NCBI GenBank assembly: GCA_023262645.1
Contig: JALRAA010000092.1
Coordinates: forward strand, 1-6,299
Reading direction: 5' to 3'
Source of the DNA: Burkholderiaceae bacterium
GTDB lineage: Bacteria > Pseudomonadota > Gammaproteobacteria > Burkholderiales > Burkholderiaceae_C
Length of the DNA: 6,299 bases
Numbering within the stretch: the stretch's first letter is position 1; each line of letters begins with the position of its first letter. The position numbers and the translations under genes are program-made. Shown piece by piece: positions 1 through 6,299 of the stretch. The notes beneath the pieces are model-generated. The model saw only the letters and a list, made by a program, of their open reading frames with translations, was not told the DNA's origin and ran no database searches.

Positions 1-510
1 GAGCAACGGTATGCGAACCATGTCAGCGGCAGATAACTGTTGAAACAATGACAAGGCAGCGGATATGTTTGGCCAAATCGACTCGGTCATTCGGTCATGC
101 AGGCTGTGCTCAATGCGCGCTTTTTGATCTGTGCTCAACGCAAAGCCGCTGGGCAGGGCCAGTTGGTATTCGGTCAGGCGTTCAATTCTGTGCAGGTCAA
201 AACCGCAATTTCGGGCGATGTCGGTGGCTTTGGATGCCCAAGGAGAGATCGTCCCGGATCGGGGTGACACCACCCACGTGTGATGGCTGTCACGCTTGTC
301 GGTCGACGCAATCCATGTCGCATCGAGCAAATCGCCCATGCGCTGCAAAATTTTTGAAGTGGGTTTTTTTTCGGTGGACAACAAATAGATTCGACGGGCG
401 ACTACCGATTCAATCGCAGGGCATAAGGTTTGCAAGGATGCCAATAGCCGTTGGGTGTGTAGAGTACTGAAGGCATGCGAGCCTTGAAAGGTACTGATTT
501 GGAGGGTCAC
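1..510 (-). CDS. purL: Phosphoribosylformylglycinamidine synthase, N-terminal part (cut by window edge)
   Basis: PurL (FGAR amidotransferase) converts formylglycinamide ribonucleotide, ATP and glutamine to formylglycinamidine ribonucleotide, the fourth step of de novo purine synthesis, in the cytoplasm. The minus strand reads open without interruption from GTG at 510 to the left edge, giving 170 residues. It begins VTLQISTFQGSHAFS, which lines up with the MTLHITxFxGG start of betaproteobacterial PurL. The diagnostic block SPRSGTISPWASKATDIA (about residues 82-99), then NCGF, and LHDRMTES (about 137-144) are family hallmarks of the N-terminal PurS-like region. The large single-chain form is about 1,300 residues, so most of the gene, including the synthetase and glutaminase domains, lies outside. 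The GTG start is chosen by alignment; the frame stays open upstream and a second GTG at 558 is possible. Neither has a clear Shine-Dalgarno sequence. The stretch at residues 45-80 looks less conserved than the flanks. Identification is firm; the start is less so. Confidence 0.93.
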   Translation of the reverse strand, partial: MTLQISTFQGSHAFSTLHTQRLLASLQTLCPAIESVVARRIYLLSTEKKPTSKILQRMGDLLDATWIASTDKRDSHHTWVVSPRSGTISPWASKATDIARNCGFDLHRIERLTEYQLALPSGFALSTDQKARIEHSLHDRMTESIWPNISAALSLFQQLSAADMVRIPLL

Positions 511-571
511 GTGCAGGTCTTGGGTAAGGTGGGGTGAGGCTACAGACGAATCATTCACCAAGTGTGGGCGA

Positions 572-577
572 ATTTTA
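572..577 (-). promoter_or_regulatory. Candidate -10 box for purL
   Basis: TAAAAT on the minus strand differs from TATAAT at one base. It would place the transcript start near 565, giving a leader of about 55 nt before the GTG at 510, or starting just ahead of the alternative GTG at 558. No good -35 element is visible at standard spacing; the nearest TTGGGG lies about 20 bp upstream, which is too far. Confidence 0.3.
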
Positions 578-617
578 ACGACATGCCCCGACTGCTCCCC
601 CAAGGGCTTGAGCCTGA

Positions 618-623
618 GATAAT
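618..623 (+). promoter_or_regulatory. Candidate -10 box for map
   Basis: GATAAT differs from TATAAT at one base and ends only 6 bp before the map ATG. A start point at the usual distance (about 7 nt downstream) would fall on or next to the start codon, implying a leaderless or nearly leaderless mRNA. The upstream region at -35 spacing is C-rich and lacks a TTGACA-like hexamer, so this call rests on the -10 match and position alone. Confidence 0.35.
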
Positions 624-629
624 CTAGGA

Positions 630-1424
630 ATGACAATCACCTACAAAGACGAACACGGCATTGCGGGCATGCGCATCGCAGGCAGACTGGCCTCAGAGGT
701 GCTGGACTATCTCACCCCGCATGTTCAACCCGGTGTCACCACCAACGCGCTAGACAAACTCGCGTTCGATTACATCACCCAAGTACAGCAAGCCATCCCA
801 GCGCCGCTCAATTACAACCCCAGCGGTCGCAATCCCTACCCCAAATCCATTTGTACCTCGATCAACCACCAGGTGTGTCACGGTATTCCGAGCGACAAAG
901 CGCTGAAAAAAGGCGATATCGTGAACATCGACATCACCGTCATCAAAGACGGATGGCATGGCGACACAAGCCGAATGTTCATCGTGGGCGAAGGCTCTAT
1001 TGCCGCTAAGCGCTTGTGTCAATTGACTTACGACGCCATGTGGCATGGCATCGTCAAAGTCAAACCTGGTGTGCGTTTGGGCGATATTGGCCACGCGATT
1101 CAAACTTTTGCCGAAGGCCAAGGCTTTTCTATCGTGCGTGAATTTTGCGGCCACGGCATTGGTCAGGTGTTTCATGAAGACCCGCAGGTGCTGCACTATG
1201 GCAAGCCGGGCACCCTCGAAGAACTCAAGCCGGGCATGACGTTCACCATCGAACCCATGGTCAATGCAGGCAAACGCGACATCAAGGAAATGAGCGATGG
1301 CTGGACCATCATCACCCGCGACCATTCCCTGTCCGCCCAATGGGAACACACCGTGCTGGTCACACAAACAGGCTACGAAGTGTTGACGCTCTCAGACGGT
1401 AGCCCCCGCTCCCCGCATTTGTGA
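630..1424 (+). CDS. map: Methionine aminopeptidase, type I
   Basis: Map removes the initiator methionine from nascent proteins whose second residue is small, after deformylation, at the ribosome. The 264-residue product has the single pita-bread domain expected of the short type Ia enzyme (family usually 250-265 residues). All five metal ligands can be placed: D101 (VNIDITV), D112 (HGDTSRMF), H175 (CGHGIG), E208 (FTIEPM) and E239 (WEHT). The substrate-contacting histidines H84 (VCHGIP) and H182 (FHEDP) are also present. The ATG start gives the usual N-terminal helix with few extra residues. AGGA abuts the ATG, too close to act as a normal Shine-Dalgarno site. The gene is divergent from purL and 20 bp upstream of glnD on the same strand, suggesting a map-glnD operon. 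The last ten residues (DGSPRSPHL region) are a short tail beyond the fold. I see no sign of damage. Confidence 0.97.
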   Translation: MTITYKDEHGIAGMRIAGRLASEVLDYLTPHVQPGVTTNALDKLAFDYITQVQQAIPAPLNYNPSGRNPYPKSICTSINHQVCHGIPSDKALKKGDIVNIDITVIKDGWHGDTSRMFIVGEGSIAAKRLCQLTYDAMWHGIVKVKPGVRLGDIGHAIQTFAEGQGFSIVREFCGHGIGQVFHEDPQVLHYGKPGTLEELKPGMTFTIEPMVNAGKRDIKEMSDGWTIITRDHSLSAQWEHTVLVTQTGYEVLTLSDGSPRSPHL

Positions 1425-1441
1425 GCACCACCGCGTGCTGA
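1421..1441 (+). other. Six-codon reading frame bridging map stop and glnD start
   Basis: A GTG at 1421 overlaps the map stop codon (GTGA, 1421-1424) and opens six codons (V-S-T-T-A-C) ended by TGA at 1439-1441. It is in the same frame as glnD, whose GTG start follows three bases later at 1445. It could be a translated coupling leader, or the remains of an earlier glnD start cut off by a nonsense change. With no Shine-Dalgarno sequence or conservation data it may also be meaningless. Confidence 0.2.
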
Positions 1442-1444
1442 CCG

Positions 1445-4069
1445 GTGAACACCTCAGCCTCTGACTTCAGACAACGCAAAACGGAGTTACTCAGCCGTTG
1501 CGCTGCCGCGCAAAGTTTGTCCAAAGCCGCGCTCATACACCAGCATTTGAAACTGCTCAGCGATTTGTGCGATGACACATTGAAGTCGTTGTGGCAAAAC
1601 GCAGGTATGCCTGAACACTTTGCGTTACTCGCAGTAGGCGGTTATGGCAGACAAGCCTTGTTTCCTTATTCCGATGTCGATGTGTTGGTTTTGCTGCCAG
1701 ACGACTTGCAGTTAGAGTCAGATGCCGCACTCAAAGCCCGTATCGAGGGTTTCATAGGAAGCTGTTGGGACGCCGGTTTAGAAATCGGCTCCAGCGTTCG
1801 CCAATTGCATGAATGCCTGTCTGAGGCTGCCGCTGACATCACCGTGCAAACGGCCATGCTGGAATCGCGATGGCTTGTGGGCGATACCGCCCTCATGGCA
1901 TCGTTCAATCAGGCCTTCAAAAAGCAACTCGATCCCCGCGCGTTCTTCACAGGCAAAACCTTAGAGATGCAACAACGGCACAGCAAATTTGACAACTCGC
2001 CTTATTCGCTGGAGCCGAATTGCAAAGAATCCCCCGGCGGATTGCGCGATTTGCAAATGCTTTTGTGGCTGACCAAGGCCAGTGGCTTGGGTTCGACTTG
2101 GCAAGACCTCAACGCTCGCGGCATGGTCACCGCGCTAGAAATGCGGCAGCTGAAAAGAAACGAAAACCTGCTGTCTTTGTTGCGTTGGCGTTTGCACTGG
2201 TCAGCTCGCCGGCGAGAAGACCGCTTGGTATTCGACATGCAATCCACGCTTGCTATCGAGTTGGGTTTGGCGGCTGATACGCAAGATGCCAAACGGGCAC
2301 GTGCTGCCAGTGAAGCATTGATGAAGCACTACTACTGGGCTGCCAAAGCAGTCACACAACTCCATCAAATCATCCATTTGAATATCGAAGACTGGCTGTT
2401 TGACCAAGGACACGCGCACCCGCCACGGCCTTTGAATGAACGGTTCTTGGATAAATCTGGCATGCTGGAAGTGGTCGATGACGGTTTGTACCAGCGCCAA
2501 CCCCATGCCATCTTGGAAACATTTTTGGTCTACCAAGAAACCGTCGGCATCAAAGGTCTGTCGGCGCGCACCTTGCGAGCGCTTTACAACGCCCGTGGCT
2601 TGATGGATGCAGCCTTTCGGCGCGACCCTGCCAACCGCGCCATGTTCATGCGCATTTTGCAAACGCCACAGGGCATCACCCATGCCATGCGGTTGATGAA
2701 CCAAACCTCGGTGCTGGGTCGGTACTTGTGGGTATTTCGGCGCATCGTGGGGCAAATGCAGCATGATTTGTTTCATGTCTACACCGTGGACCAACACATC
2801 TTGATGGTGTTGCGCAATGTACGGCGGTTTTTCATCGTGGAGCATGCGCATGAATACCCGTTTTGTTCGCAACTCGCAGCTGGTTGGGAGCAGCCTTGGA
2901 TTTTGTATGTGGCCGCTTTGTTTCATGACATTGCGAAAGGACGTGGCGGCGACCATTCGGATCTGGGTGCCAAAGAGGTGCGGTTGTTTTGTCGCCAACA
3001 TGGCATTGCCAAAGCCGATCAGCAATTGATTGAATTCCTTGTCAAGCACCACTTGACCATGAGCCATGTGGCGCAAAAAGAGGATTTGAGCGATCCCGAT
3101 GTCATTCGTGCATTCGCCAACAAGGTGGGCAACGAAAGGTATTTGCGCGCTTTGTATTTGCTGACGGTGGCCGATATCCGTGGCACCAGCCCAAAGGTAT
3201 GGAATGCATGGAAAGGTAAGTTGCTGGAAGACCTTTACCGGGCCAGCGCGGCAGTGCTCGGTGGCCAGTCCCACGATCCGCATGCATTGGTGGAGATGCG
3301 CAAACGCGAAGCGCTTGAAACACTCAATCTTTATGCCATGCCGTTTGAGTCGCACAAAGATTTGTGGGACACCTTGGACGTGGGTTATTTCATGCGACAC
3401 GAAGCGGCTGACATCGCATGGCATACCCGCCAATTGTCTCGGCCACTGGCGTTGGCCAAAGCCGCTGGTCAAAGTGCAGGCGTGACTGTCAAAGCCCGCT
3501 TGTCACCGTTGGGTGAAGGCTTGCAAGTGATGGTCTACACCCCCGATCAACCAGATTTGTTTGCGCGCATTTGCGGATACTTTGACCAAGCAGAATTCAG
3601 CATCCAAGACGCGAAAGTCCACACCGCCAAAAACGGTTATGCGCTCGACACGTTCCAAGTGGTGACGCCAATGTTGAATGTGCATTACCGTGAACTCACC
3701 CCCATGGTGGAAAACGGTTTGAAAGAAGCGATTGAAAACGGTGGCCCGCTGCACAAACCCCGACAAGGCGGACGTGTATCGCGCCGTGTCAAGAGCTTTC
3801 CCGTGGCACCGCGTGTGCGCTTACAACCCGATGAGAAAGCGCAACGTTGGTTGTTGAGTATTTCAGCCAGCGACCGTGCCGGATTGCTTTATGGCGTGGC
3901 ACAAGTCTTGGCGCAGCACCATATCAATGTGCTGCTGGCCAAAGTCAGTACGTTGGGTGAGCGGGTAGAAGATACTTTTTTGATCGATGGCGCTGCGCTG
4001 CAACACAACCGCACACAAATCGATTTGGAAACCCAATTGTTGGATGTGCTGGGCGCCGCTGCCCGTTGA
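1445..4069 (+). CDS. glnD: [Protein-PII] uridylyltransferase / uridylyl-removing enzyme
   Basis: GlnD senses glutamine and reversibly uridylylates PII proteins (GlnB/GlnK), setting glutamine synthetase activity and nitrogen-regulated transcription; it is cytoplasmic. The 874-residue product is of normal family length and has the full domain order. A nucleotidyltransferase domain carries GGYGR (65-69) and the metal-binding SDVDV (76-80, D77 and D79), with the conserved ESPGGLRDLQ block at 195-204. A PII-UTase helical region follows. The HD hydrolase domain spans about 445-580 with H451, the HD pair H494-D495 in ALFHDIAKG, then H504 and HH535-536. ACT1 lies at about 694-770 (DQPDLFARICGYFD) and ACT2 at about 802-874 (SDRAGLLYGVAQVL). 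Transferase and removing activities both appear intact. The GTG start at 1445 is forced: an in-frame TGA lies at 1439-1441 and the next ATG is at codon 55, inside conserved sequence. No Shine-Dalgarno sequence is visible, so translation probably depends on coupling to map. It converges on the downstream kinase with a 9-bp gap. Confidence 0.97.
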   Translation: MNTSASDFRQRKTELLSRCAAAQSLSKAALIHQHLKLLSDLCDDTLKSLWQNAGMPEHFALLAVGGYGRQALFPYSDVDVLVLLPDDLQLESDAALKARIEGFIGSCWDAGLEIGSSVRQLHECLSEAAADITVQTAMLESRWLVGDTALMASFNQAFKKQLDPRAFFTGKTLEMQQRHSKFDNSPYSLEPNCKESPGGLRDLQMLLWLTKASGLGSTWQDLNARGMVTALEMRQLKRNENLLSLLRWRLHWSARRREDRLVFDMQSTLAIELGLAADTQDAKRARAASEALMKHYYWAAKAVTQLHQIIHLNIEDWLFDQGHAHPPRPLNERFLDKSGMLEVVDDGLYQRQPHAILETFLVYQETVGIKGLSARTLRALYNARGLMDAAFRRDPANRAMFMRILQTPQGITHAMRLMNQTSVLGRYLWVFRRIVGQMQHDLFHVYTVDQHILMVLRNVRRFFIVEHAHEYPFCSQLAAGWEQPWILYVAALFHDIAKGRGGDHSDLGAKEVRLFCRQHGIAKADQQLIEFLVKHHLTMSHVAQKEDLSDPDVIRAFANKVGNERYLRALYLLTVADIRGTSPKVWNAWKGKLLEDLYRASAAVLGGQSHDPHALVEMRKREALETLNLYAMPFESHKDLWDTLDVGYFMRHEAADIAWHTRQLSRPLALAKAAGQSAGVTVKARLSPLGEGLQVMVYTPDQPDLFARICGYFDQAEFSIQDAKVHTAKNGYALDTFQVVTPMLNVHYRELTPMVENGLKEAIENGGPLHKPRQGGRVSRRVKSFPVAPRVRLQPDEKAQRWLLSISASDRAGLLYGVAQVLAQHHINVLLAKVSTLGERVEDTFLIDGAALQHNRTQIDLETQLLDVLGAAAR

Positions 4070-4078
4070 CACGCGCGA

Positions 4079-4984
4079 TCAGCGACACAACCAAGCTGCT
4101 CCTCTGACACCTGACGAGTCGCCATGCTGCGCGGCCAACACAGGTGTGTTGACTTGGATGCCAAACACATAAGGTTGCATGGCGGCTTGAATCTTGGGAT
4201 AAATTTCTTGCACATTGCTCATGCCGCCACCCAATACGATGCAATCTGGGTCCAGCAAATTGACCACTTGCGCCAAGGCGCGACCCAGCCGGTTCACATA
4301 TCGCTCGAAAGAGGCTGTTGCAGACGAATCACCATGCCGCATGGCTTGGATGATTTCAACCGCGCTGCGCTCTGCGCCATTGGCGCGGGCATGGTCAAGG
4401 GCGAAGCCGGTTCCGCTGAGCCAAGTTTCTAAGCATCCTGTTTGGCCACACCAGCAAGGGGCGATATTCAACTCCTCTGCGCGGGGCCATGGCAGAGGGT
4501 TGTGGCCCCATTCCCCGGCAATCGCGTGTCGCCCGCTGAGCAATTGACGGTTGACCACCACACCGCCGCCGCAACCGGTTCCCAAAATGGCCGCAAACAC
4601 CACCTGCGCTTGCGCACCAGCACCGTCCATGGCTTCGCTCAAAGCCAAGCAATTGGCGTCGTTCTCAAGACGCACCTCACAACCCAACACGTGTTGCAAA
4701 TCGGCCTTCAAAGGTTGGTGATTCATGGCTTGGGTGTTGGAGCCGCGCACCCGTTGCGTCTGTGCATCCAAACATCCAGGCATGCCGATGCCCACCACAG
4801 TTGGCGCCGGCAGAGCCAAGGTTTGCCTGGCCAAGGTCACCAGTTCTGCGATCGTGTTCAAGATGGCCGGGTAACTGTGCGACGGCGATGATTTTCTGTG
4901 TCTGAACATGAATTGGCCTTGACCGTCGAGCACCGCCACTTCTATCTTGGTGCCTCCGAGATCAATGCCGATTTGCGCCTTCAT
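4079..4984 (-). CDS. mak: ROK-family sugar kinase, probable fructokinase (Mak-like)
   Basis: ROK kinases transfer phosphate from ATP to a hexose; Mak phosphorylates fructose to fructose 6-phosphate in the cytoplasm. The 301-residue length matches the family. Visible motifs are the N-terminal phosphate loop DLGGTK (8-13), the catalytic aspartate D109 within ENDANCLALSEA, GTGCGGGV (135-142), and the zinc site formed by H161 (GEWGHNPLPW) and the CWCGQTGC cluster (C177, C179, C184), with E186 after it. The C-terminal half has DPDCIVLGGGMSNV and HGDSSGVRGAAWL. GEWGHNPLPW, GTGFA and HGDSSGVRGAAWL match Escherichia coli Mak as I recall it better than NagK, hence the symbol. N-acetylglucosamine or glucose kinase remains possible, because specificity is not settled by these motifs. 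The ATG overlaps the ligA stop as ATGA, and no Shine-Dalgarno sequence precedes it, so it is probably translated by coupling with ligA. No sugar transporter or regulator is in view. Confidence 0.85.
   Translation of the reverse strand: MKAQIGIDLGGTKIEVAVLDGQGQFMFRHRKSSPSHSYPAILNTIAELVTLARQTLALPAPTVVGIGMPGCLDAQTQRVRGSNTQAMNHQPLKADLQHVLGCEVRLENDANCLALSEAMDGAGAQAQVVFAAILGTGCGGGVVVNRQLLSGRHAIAGEWGHNPLPWPRAEELNIAPCWCGQTGCLETWLSGTGFALDHARANGAERSAVEIIQAMRHGDSSATASFERYVNRLGRALAQVVNLLDPDCIVLGGGMSNVQEIYPKIQAAMQPYVFGIQVNTPVLAAQHGDSSGVRGAAWLCR
4136..4151. repeat. 16-bp inverted repeat inside the kinase 3' end
   Basis: CAACACA-GG-TGTGTTG has two perfect 7-bp arms around a GG centre. As RNA it could form a 6-bp stem with a 4-nt loop. 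It lies 67 nt past the glnD stop, in the coding sequence of the kinase (encoding part of QVNTPVLA). There is no T-run after it on either strand, so it is not a standard intrinsic terminator. It could be a weak 3'-end hairpin for the glnD transcript, a protein-binding dyad, or chance. Confidence 0.3.
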
Positions 4985-6299
4985 GTTGAACGGGTCAGCG
5001 CCAATAACGCGGCTTCATCCAAGACAGGTATACCCAACGCCATGGCTTTTTCTAGCTTGCTGCCTGCGGCTTCTCCGGCGATGACACCGGTGGTTTTTTT
5101 GCTGACACTGCCAGCCACTTTGGCTCCTGCTTGTTCCAACAATGCTTGGGCTTGCTCTCGTGACAAGGTGGGCAAGGTACCCGTGATCCCATAGGTGTGA
5201 CCACTCAGCGGCAAGTCCAACCGCGCACCGGGTGCAAATTCTTCCCAATGCACGCCGCATTCCCTGAGTTGTTGCACCACTTCACGGTTATGTACTTGGT
5301 CAAAGAAAGCACGCAAGCTGTTGGCAACAACTGGCCCAACATCATTGACCGTCAGCAATTGGTCGATGCTGGCATCCATGATGGCTTGCAAACCACCGAA
5401 ATGCCTGGCCAAGTCTTTGGCGGTAGCCTCGCCCACATGCCGAATACCCAACCCGTACAAGAACCTAGGCAGGGTCGTGTGCTTGGATTTTTCCAAACTC
5501 GCCAACAAGTTATTGGCGGATTTCTCAGCCATGCGATCCAGACCAATCAATTGCGCACGGGTCAGTCGGTACAAATCGGGTAAGGTTTTCACCAACTCCG
5601 CGTCAACCAATTGGTCCACCAATTTCTCGCCCAAATCGTCAATTTCGACCGCTCTGCGTTGCGCAAAATGCAACAAGGCTTGTTTACGCTGTGCACTGCA
5701 AAACAATCCACCGGTACACCGAAAATCGGCTTCGCCCTCTTCGCGCACCGCTGGGCTGTCGCAGACCGGGCAATGTCGTGGCATGGTGAATGCGGGGGCG
5801 GCGTGATTGCGTTTCTCCAGCAGCACCGACACCACTTCAGGAATCACATCACCTGCGCGTCTGACCACCACGGTGTCGCCCACTCTCACATCTTTGCGTC
5901 TGGCTTCGTCCTCGTTGTGCAGCGTGGCGTTGGTAACGGTCACGCCGCCCACAAACACGGGAGCCAATTTGGCAACGGGTGTGAGTTTGCCAGTGCGCCC
6001 TACTTGCACTTCAATAGCTTGGACGGTGGTGAGTTCTTCTTGTGCAGGGTATTTATGCGCCACTGCCCAACGGGGTTCTCGGGTGACAAATCCAAGGCGT
6101 TGTTGCGCTTCTAGGCTATTGACTTTGTAGACCACGCCATCTATGTCAAATGGCAGGCCATCCCTCTCTTGAGCAATTGCCTGGTGAAATTGCACCAAGC
6201 CAGCCGCCCCTTTTACACATTGCGTTTGTTTAGCGACAGGAAAGCCCCATTTTTTTAAGTGAAGCAAGGTGTCAAAGTGGCTCGCAAAAACTACCCCAT
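4981..6299 (-). CDS. ligA: NAD+-dependent DNA ligase, C-terminal part (cut by window edge)
   Basis: LigA seals nicks in duplex DNA using NAD+, joining Okazaki fragments and finishing repair; it is normally essential. The minus-strand frame is open to the right edge, giving 438 complete residues with no start in the window. Compared with Escherichia coli LigA as remembered, about 232 residues are missing, including the nucleotidylated lysine (KxDG). Visible in order: motif IV DGVVYKVN (53-60, lysine 58) and motif V RWAVAHKYPAQE (lysine 82) of the adenylation domain; an OB fold with VQVGRTGKLTPVAKL and VTNATLHNEDE; a zinc finger with C176, C179, C194 and C200 at the usual spacing; helix-hairpin-helix repeats (about 210-325, including YGLGIRHVGEATA); and a C-terminal BRCT domain (about 366-438, GITGTLPTLSRE and VSKKTTGVIAGEAAGSKLEKA). 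A TTG at 6267 is not the start, because homologous sequence (VVFASHFDTLLHLKKWGF) continues upstream of it. The stop overlaps the kinase start by 4 nt. Confidence 0.97.
   Translation of the reverse strand, partial: GVVFASHFDTLLHLKKWGFPVAKQTQCVKGAAGLVQFHQAIAQERDGLPFDIDGVVYKVNSLEAQQRLGFVTREPRWAVAHKYPAQEELTTVQAIEVQVGRTGKLTPVAKLAPVFVGGVTVTNATLHNEDEARRKDVRVGDTVVVRRAGDVIPEVVSVLLEKRNHAAPAFTMPRHCPVCDSPAVREEGEADFRCTGGLFCSAQRKQALLHFAQRRAVEIDDLGEKLVDQLVDAELVKTLPDLYRLTRAQLIGLDRMAEKSANNLLASLEKSKHTTLPRFLYGLGIRHVGEATAKDLARHFGGLQAIMDASIDQLLTVNDVGPVVANSLRAFFDQVHNREVVQQLRECGVHWEEFAPGARLDLPLSGHTYGITGTLPTLSREQAQALLEQAGAKVAGSVSKKTTGVIAGEAAGSKLEKAMALGIPVLDEAALLALTRST

Larger units (their letters stand above)
511..629. 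promoter_or_regulatory. Divergent purL/map intergenic promoter region
   Basis: This 119-bp gap separates the divergent starts of purL and map, so it should carry promoters for both. On the plus strand GATAAT (618-623) matches the -10 consensus at five of six bases. On the minus strand TAAAAT (577-572) also matches at five of six. No convincing -35 hexamer sits 16-18 bp upstream of either, so the boxes are suggestive only. A small inverted repeat, GGCT-TG-AGCC (605-614), lies just before the plus-strand -10 box. I see nothing resembling the Escherichia coli PurR operator and no riboswitch-like structure. If purL starts at its upstream GTG (558), the gap shrinks to 71 bp. Confidence 0.5.

Noticed and set aside
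48..470. A 140-codon plus-strand open frame at the left end
   Set aside because: It is opposite the conserved N-terminus of PurL; its translation is rich in Cys, Arg and Trp and resembles no family I know.
750..1367. A 205-codon open frame antisense to map
   Set aside because: Same codon-aligned antisense effect as over glnD; no start signal or recognisable protein features.
2201..3472. A 423-codon open frame antisense to glnD
   Set aside because: It is codon-aligned with glnD, so its stops would arise only where glnD uses TTA, CTA or TCA codons, which are rare here. The predicted protein has no recognisable motif and glnD itself is clearly genuine.
4051..4084. Possible terminator hairpins at the glnD end (GGGC/GCCC at 4051-4064; CGCTG/CAGCG at 4057-4084)
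   Set aside because: Stems are only four or five base pairs and no T-run follows on either strand.
4442..4891. A 149-codon plus-strand open frame opposite the sugar kinase
   Set aside because: Codon-aligned shadow of the kinase, whose catalytic and zinc-binding motifs lie here.
5094..5100. T7 runs opposite ligA here and at 6250-6256 as possible slippage or frameshift sites
   Set aside because: Both simply encode Lys-Lys (SKKT and LKKW) in conserved LigA sequence, and the frame continues normally through them.
5611..6114. A 167-codon plus-strand open frame opposite ligA
   Set aside because: Codon-aligned shadow of ligA; the ligA product shows complete zinc-finger and OB-fold motifs across this stretch.
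6265..6267. TTG at 6267 as a start codon for a short ligase
   Set aside because: The same frame is open to the window edge and encodes recognisable LigA sequence upstream, so the gene is simply cut by the window.

Overview
The window looks like ordinary chromosomal housekeeping DNA from a betaproteobacterium. The protein sequences (PurL N-terminus, GlnD, LigA) resemble Burkholderiales proteins, most like Comamonadaceae such as Limnohabitans or Rhodoferax relatives. Base composition by eye is moderate rather than very GC-rich. The placement rests on remembered family sequences, not on a search. Coding density is very high, with no stretch over 300 bases lacking a gene, and I see no insertion sequence, CRISPR array, phage gene, tRNA or rRNA.

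Layout: positions 1-510 (minus) hold the first 170 codons of purL (phosphoribosylformylglycinamidine synthase), running off the left edge. Positions 511-629 are a divergent intergenic region with promoter-like -10 boxes on both strands. Positions 630-1424 (plus) are map (methionine aminopeptidase), followed after 20 bp by glnD (1445-4069, plus), the PII uridylyltransferase/uridylyl-removing enzyme. glnD converges on a ROK-family sugar kinase (4079-4984, minus; best match in memory is fructokinase Mak), with only 9 bp between the stop codons. The kinase start overlaps by 4 nt the stop of ligA (4981-6299, minus), the NAD+-dependent DNA ligase. ligA lacks roughly its first 230 codons because it runs off the right edge.

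The window therefore has three transcription units: purL leftward, map-glnD rightward and ligA-kinase leftward. Functions are purine synthesis, N-terminal methionine removal, nitrogen sensing, DNA replication/repair and sugar phosphorylation. The genes do not form one pathway. map-glnD is a familiar pairing in proteobacteria; the ligA-kinase pairing looks like packing rather than shared function.

I found no convincing new biological system. The points worth a second look are small and architectural: a 6-codon reading frame linking the map stop to the glnD GTG start, a possibly leaderless map transcript, the ATGA overlap of ligA with the kinase, the very tight glnD/kinase convergence with an imperfect 16-bp palindrome nearby, and purL as the divergent neighbour of map.
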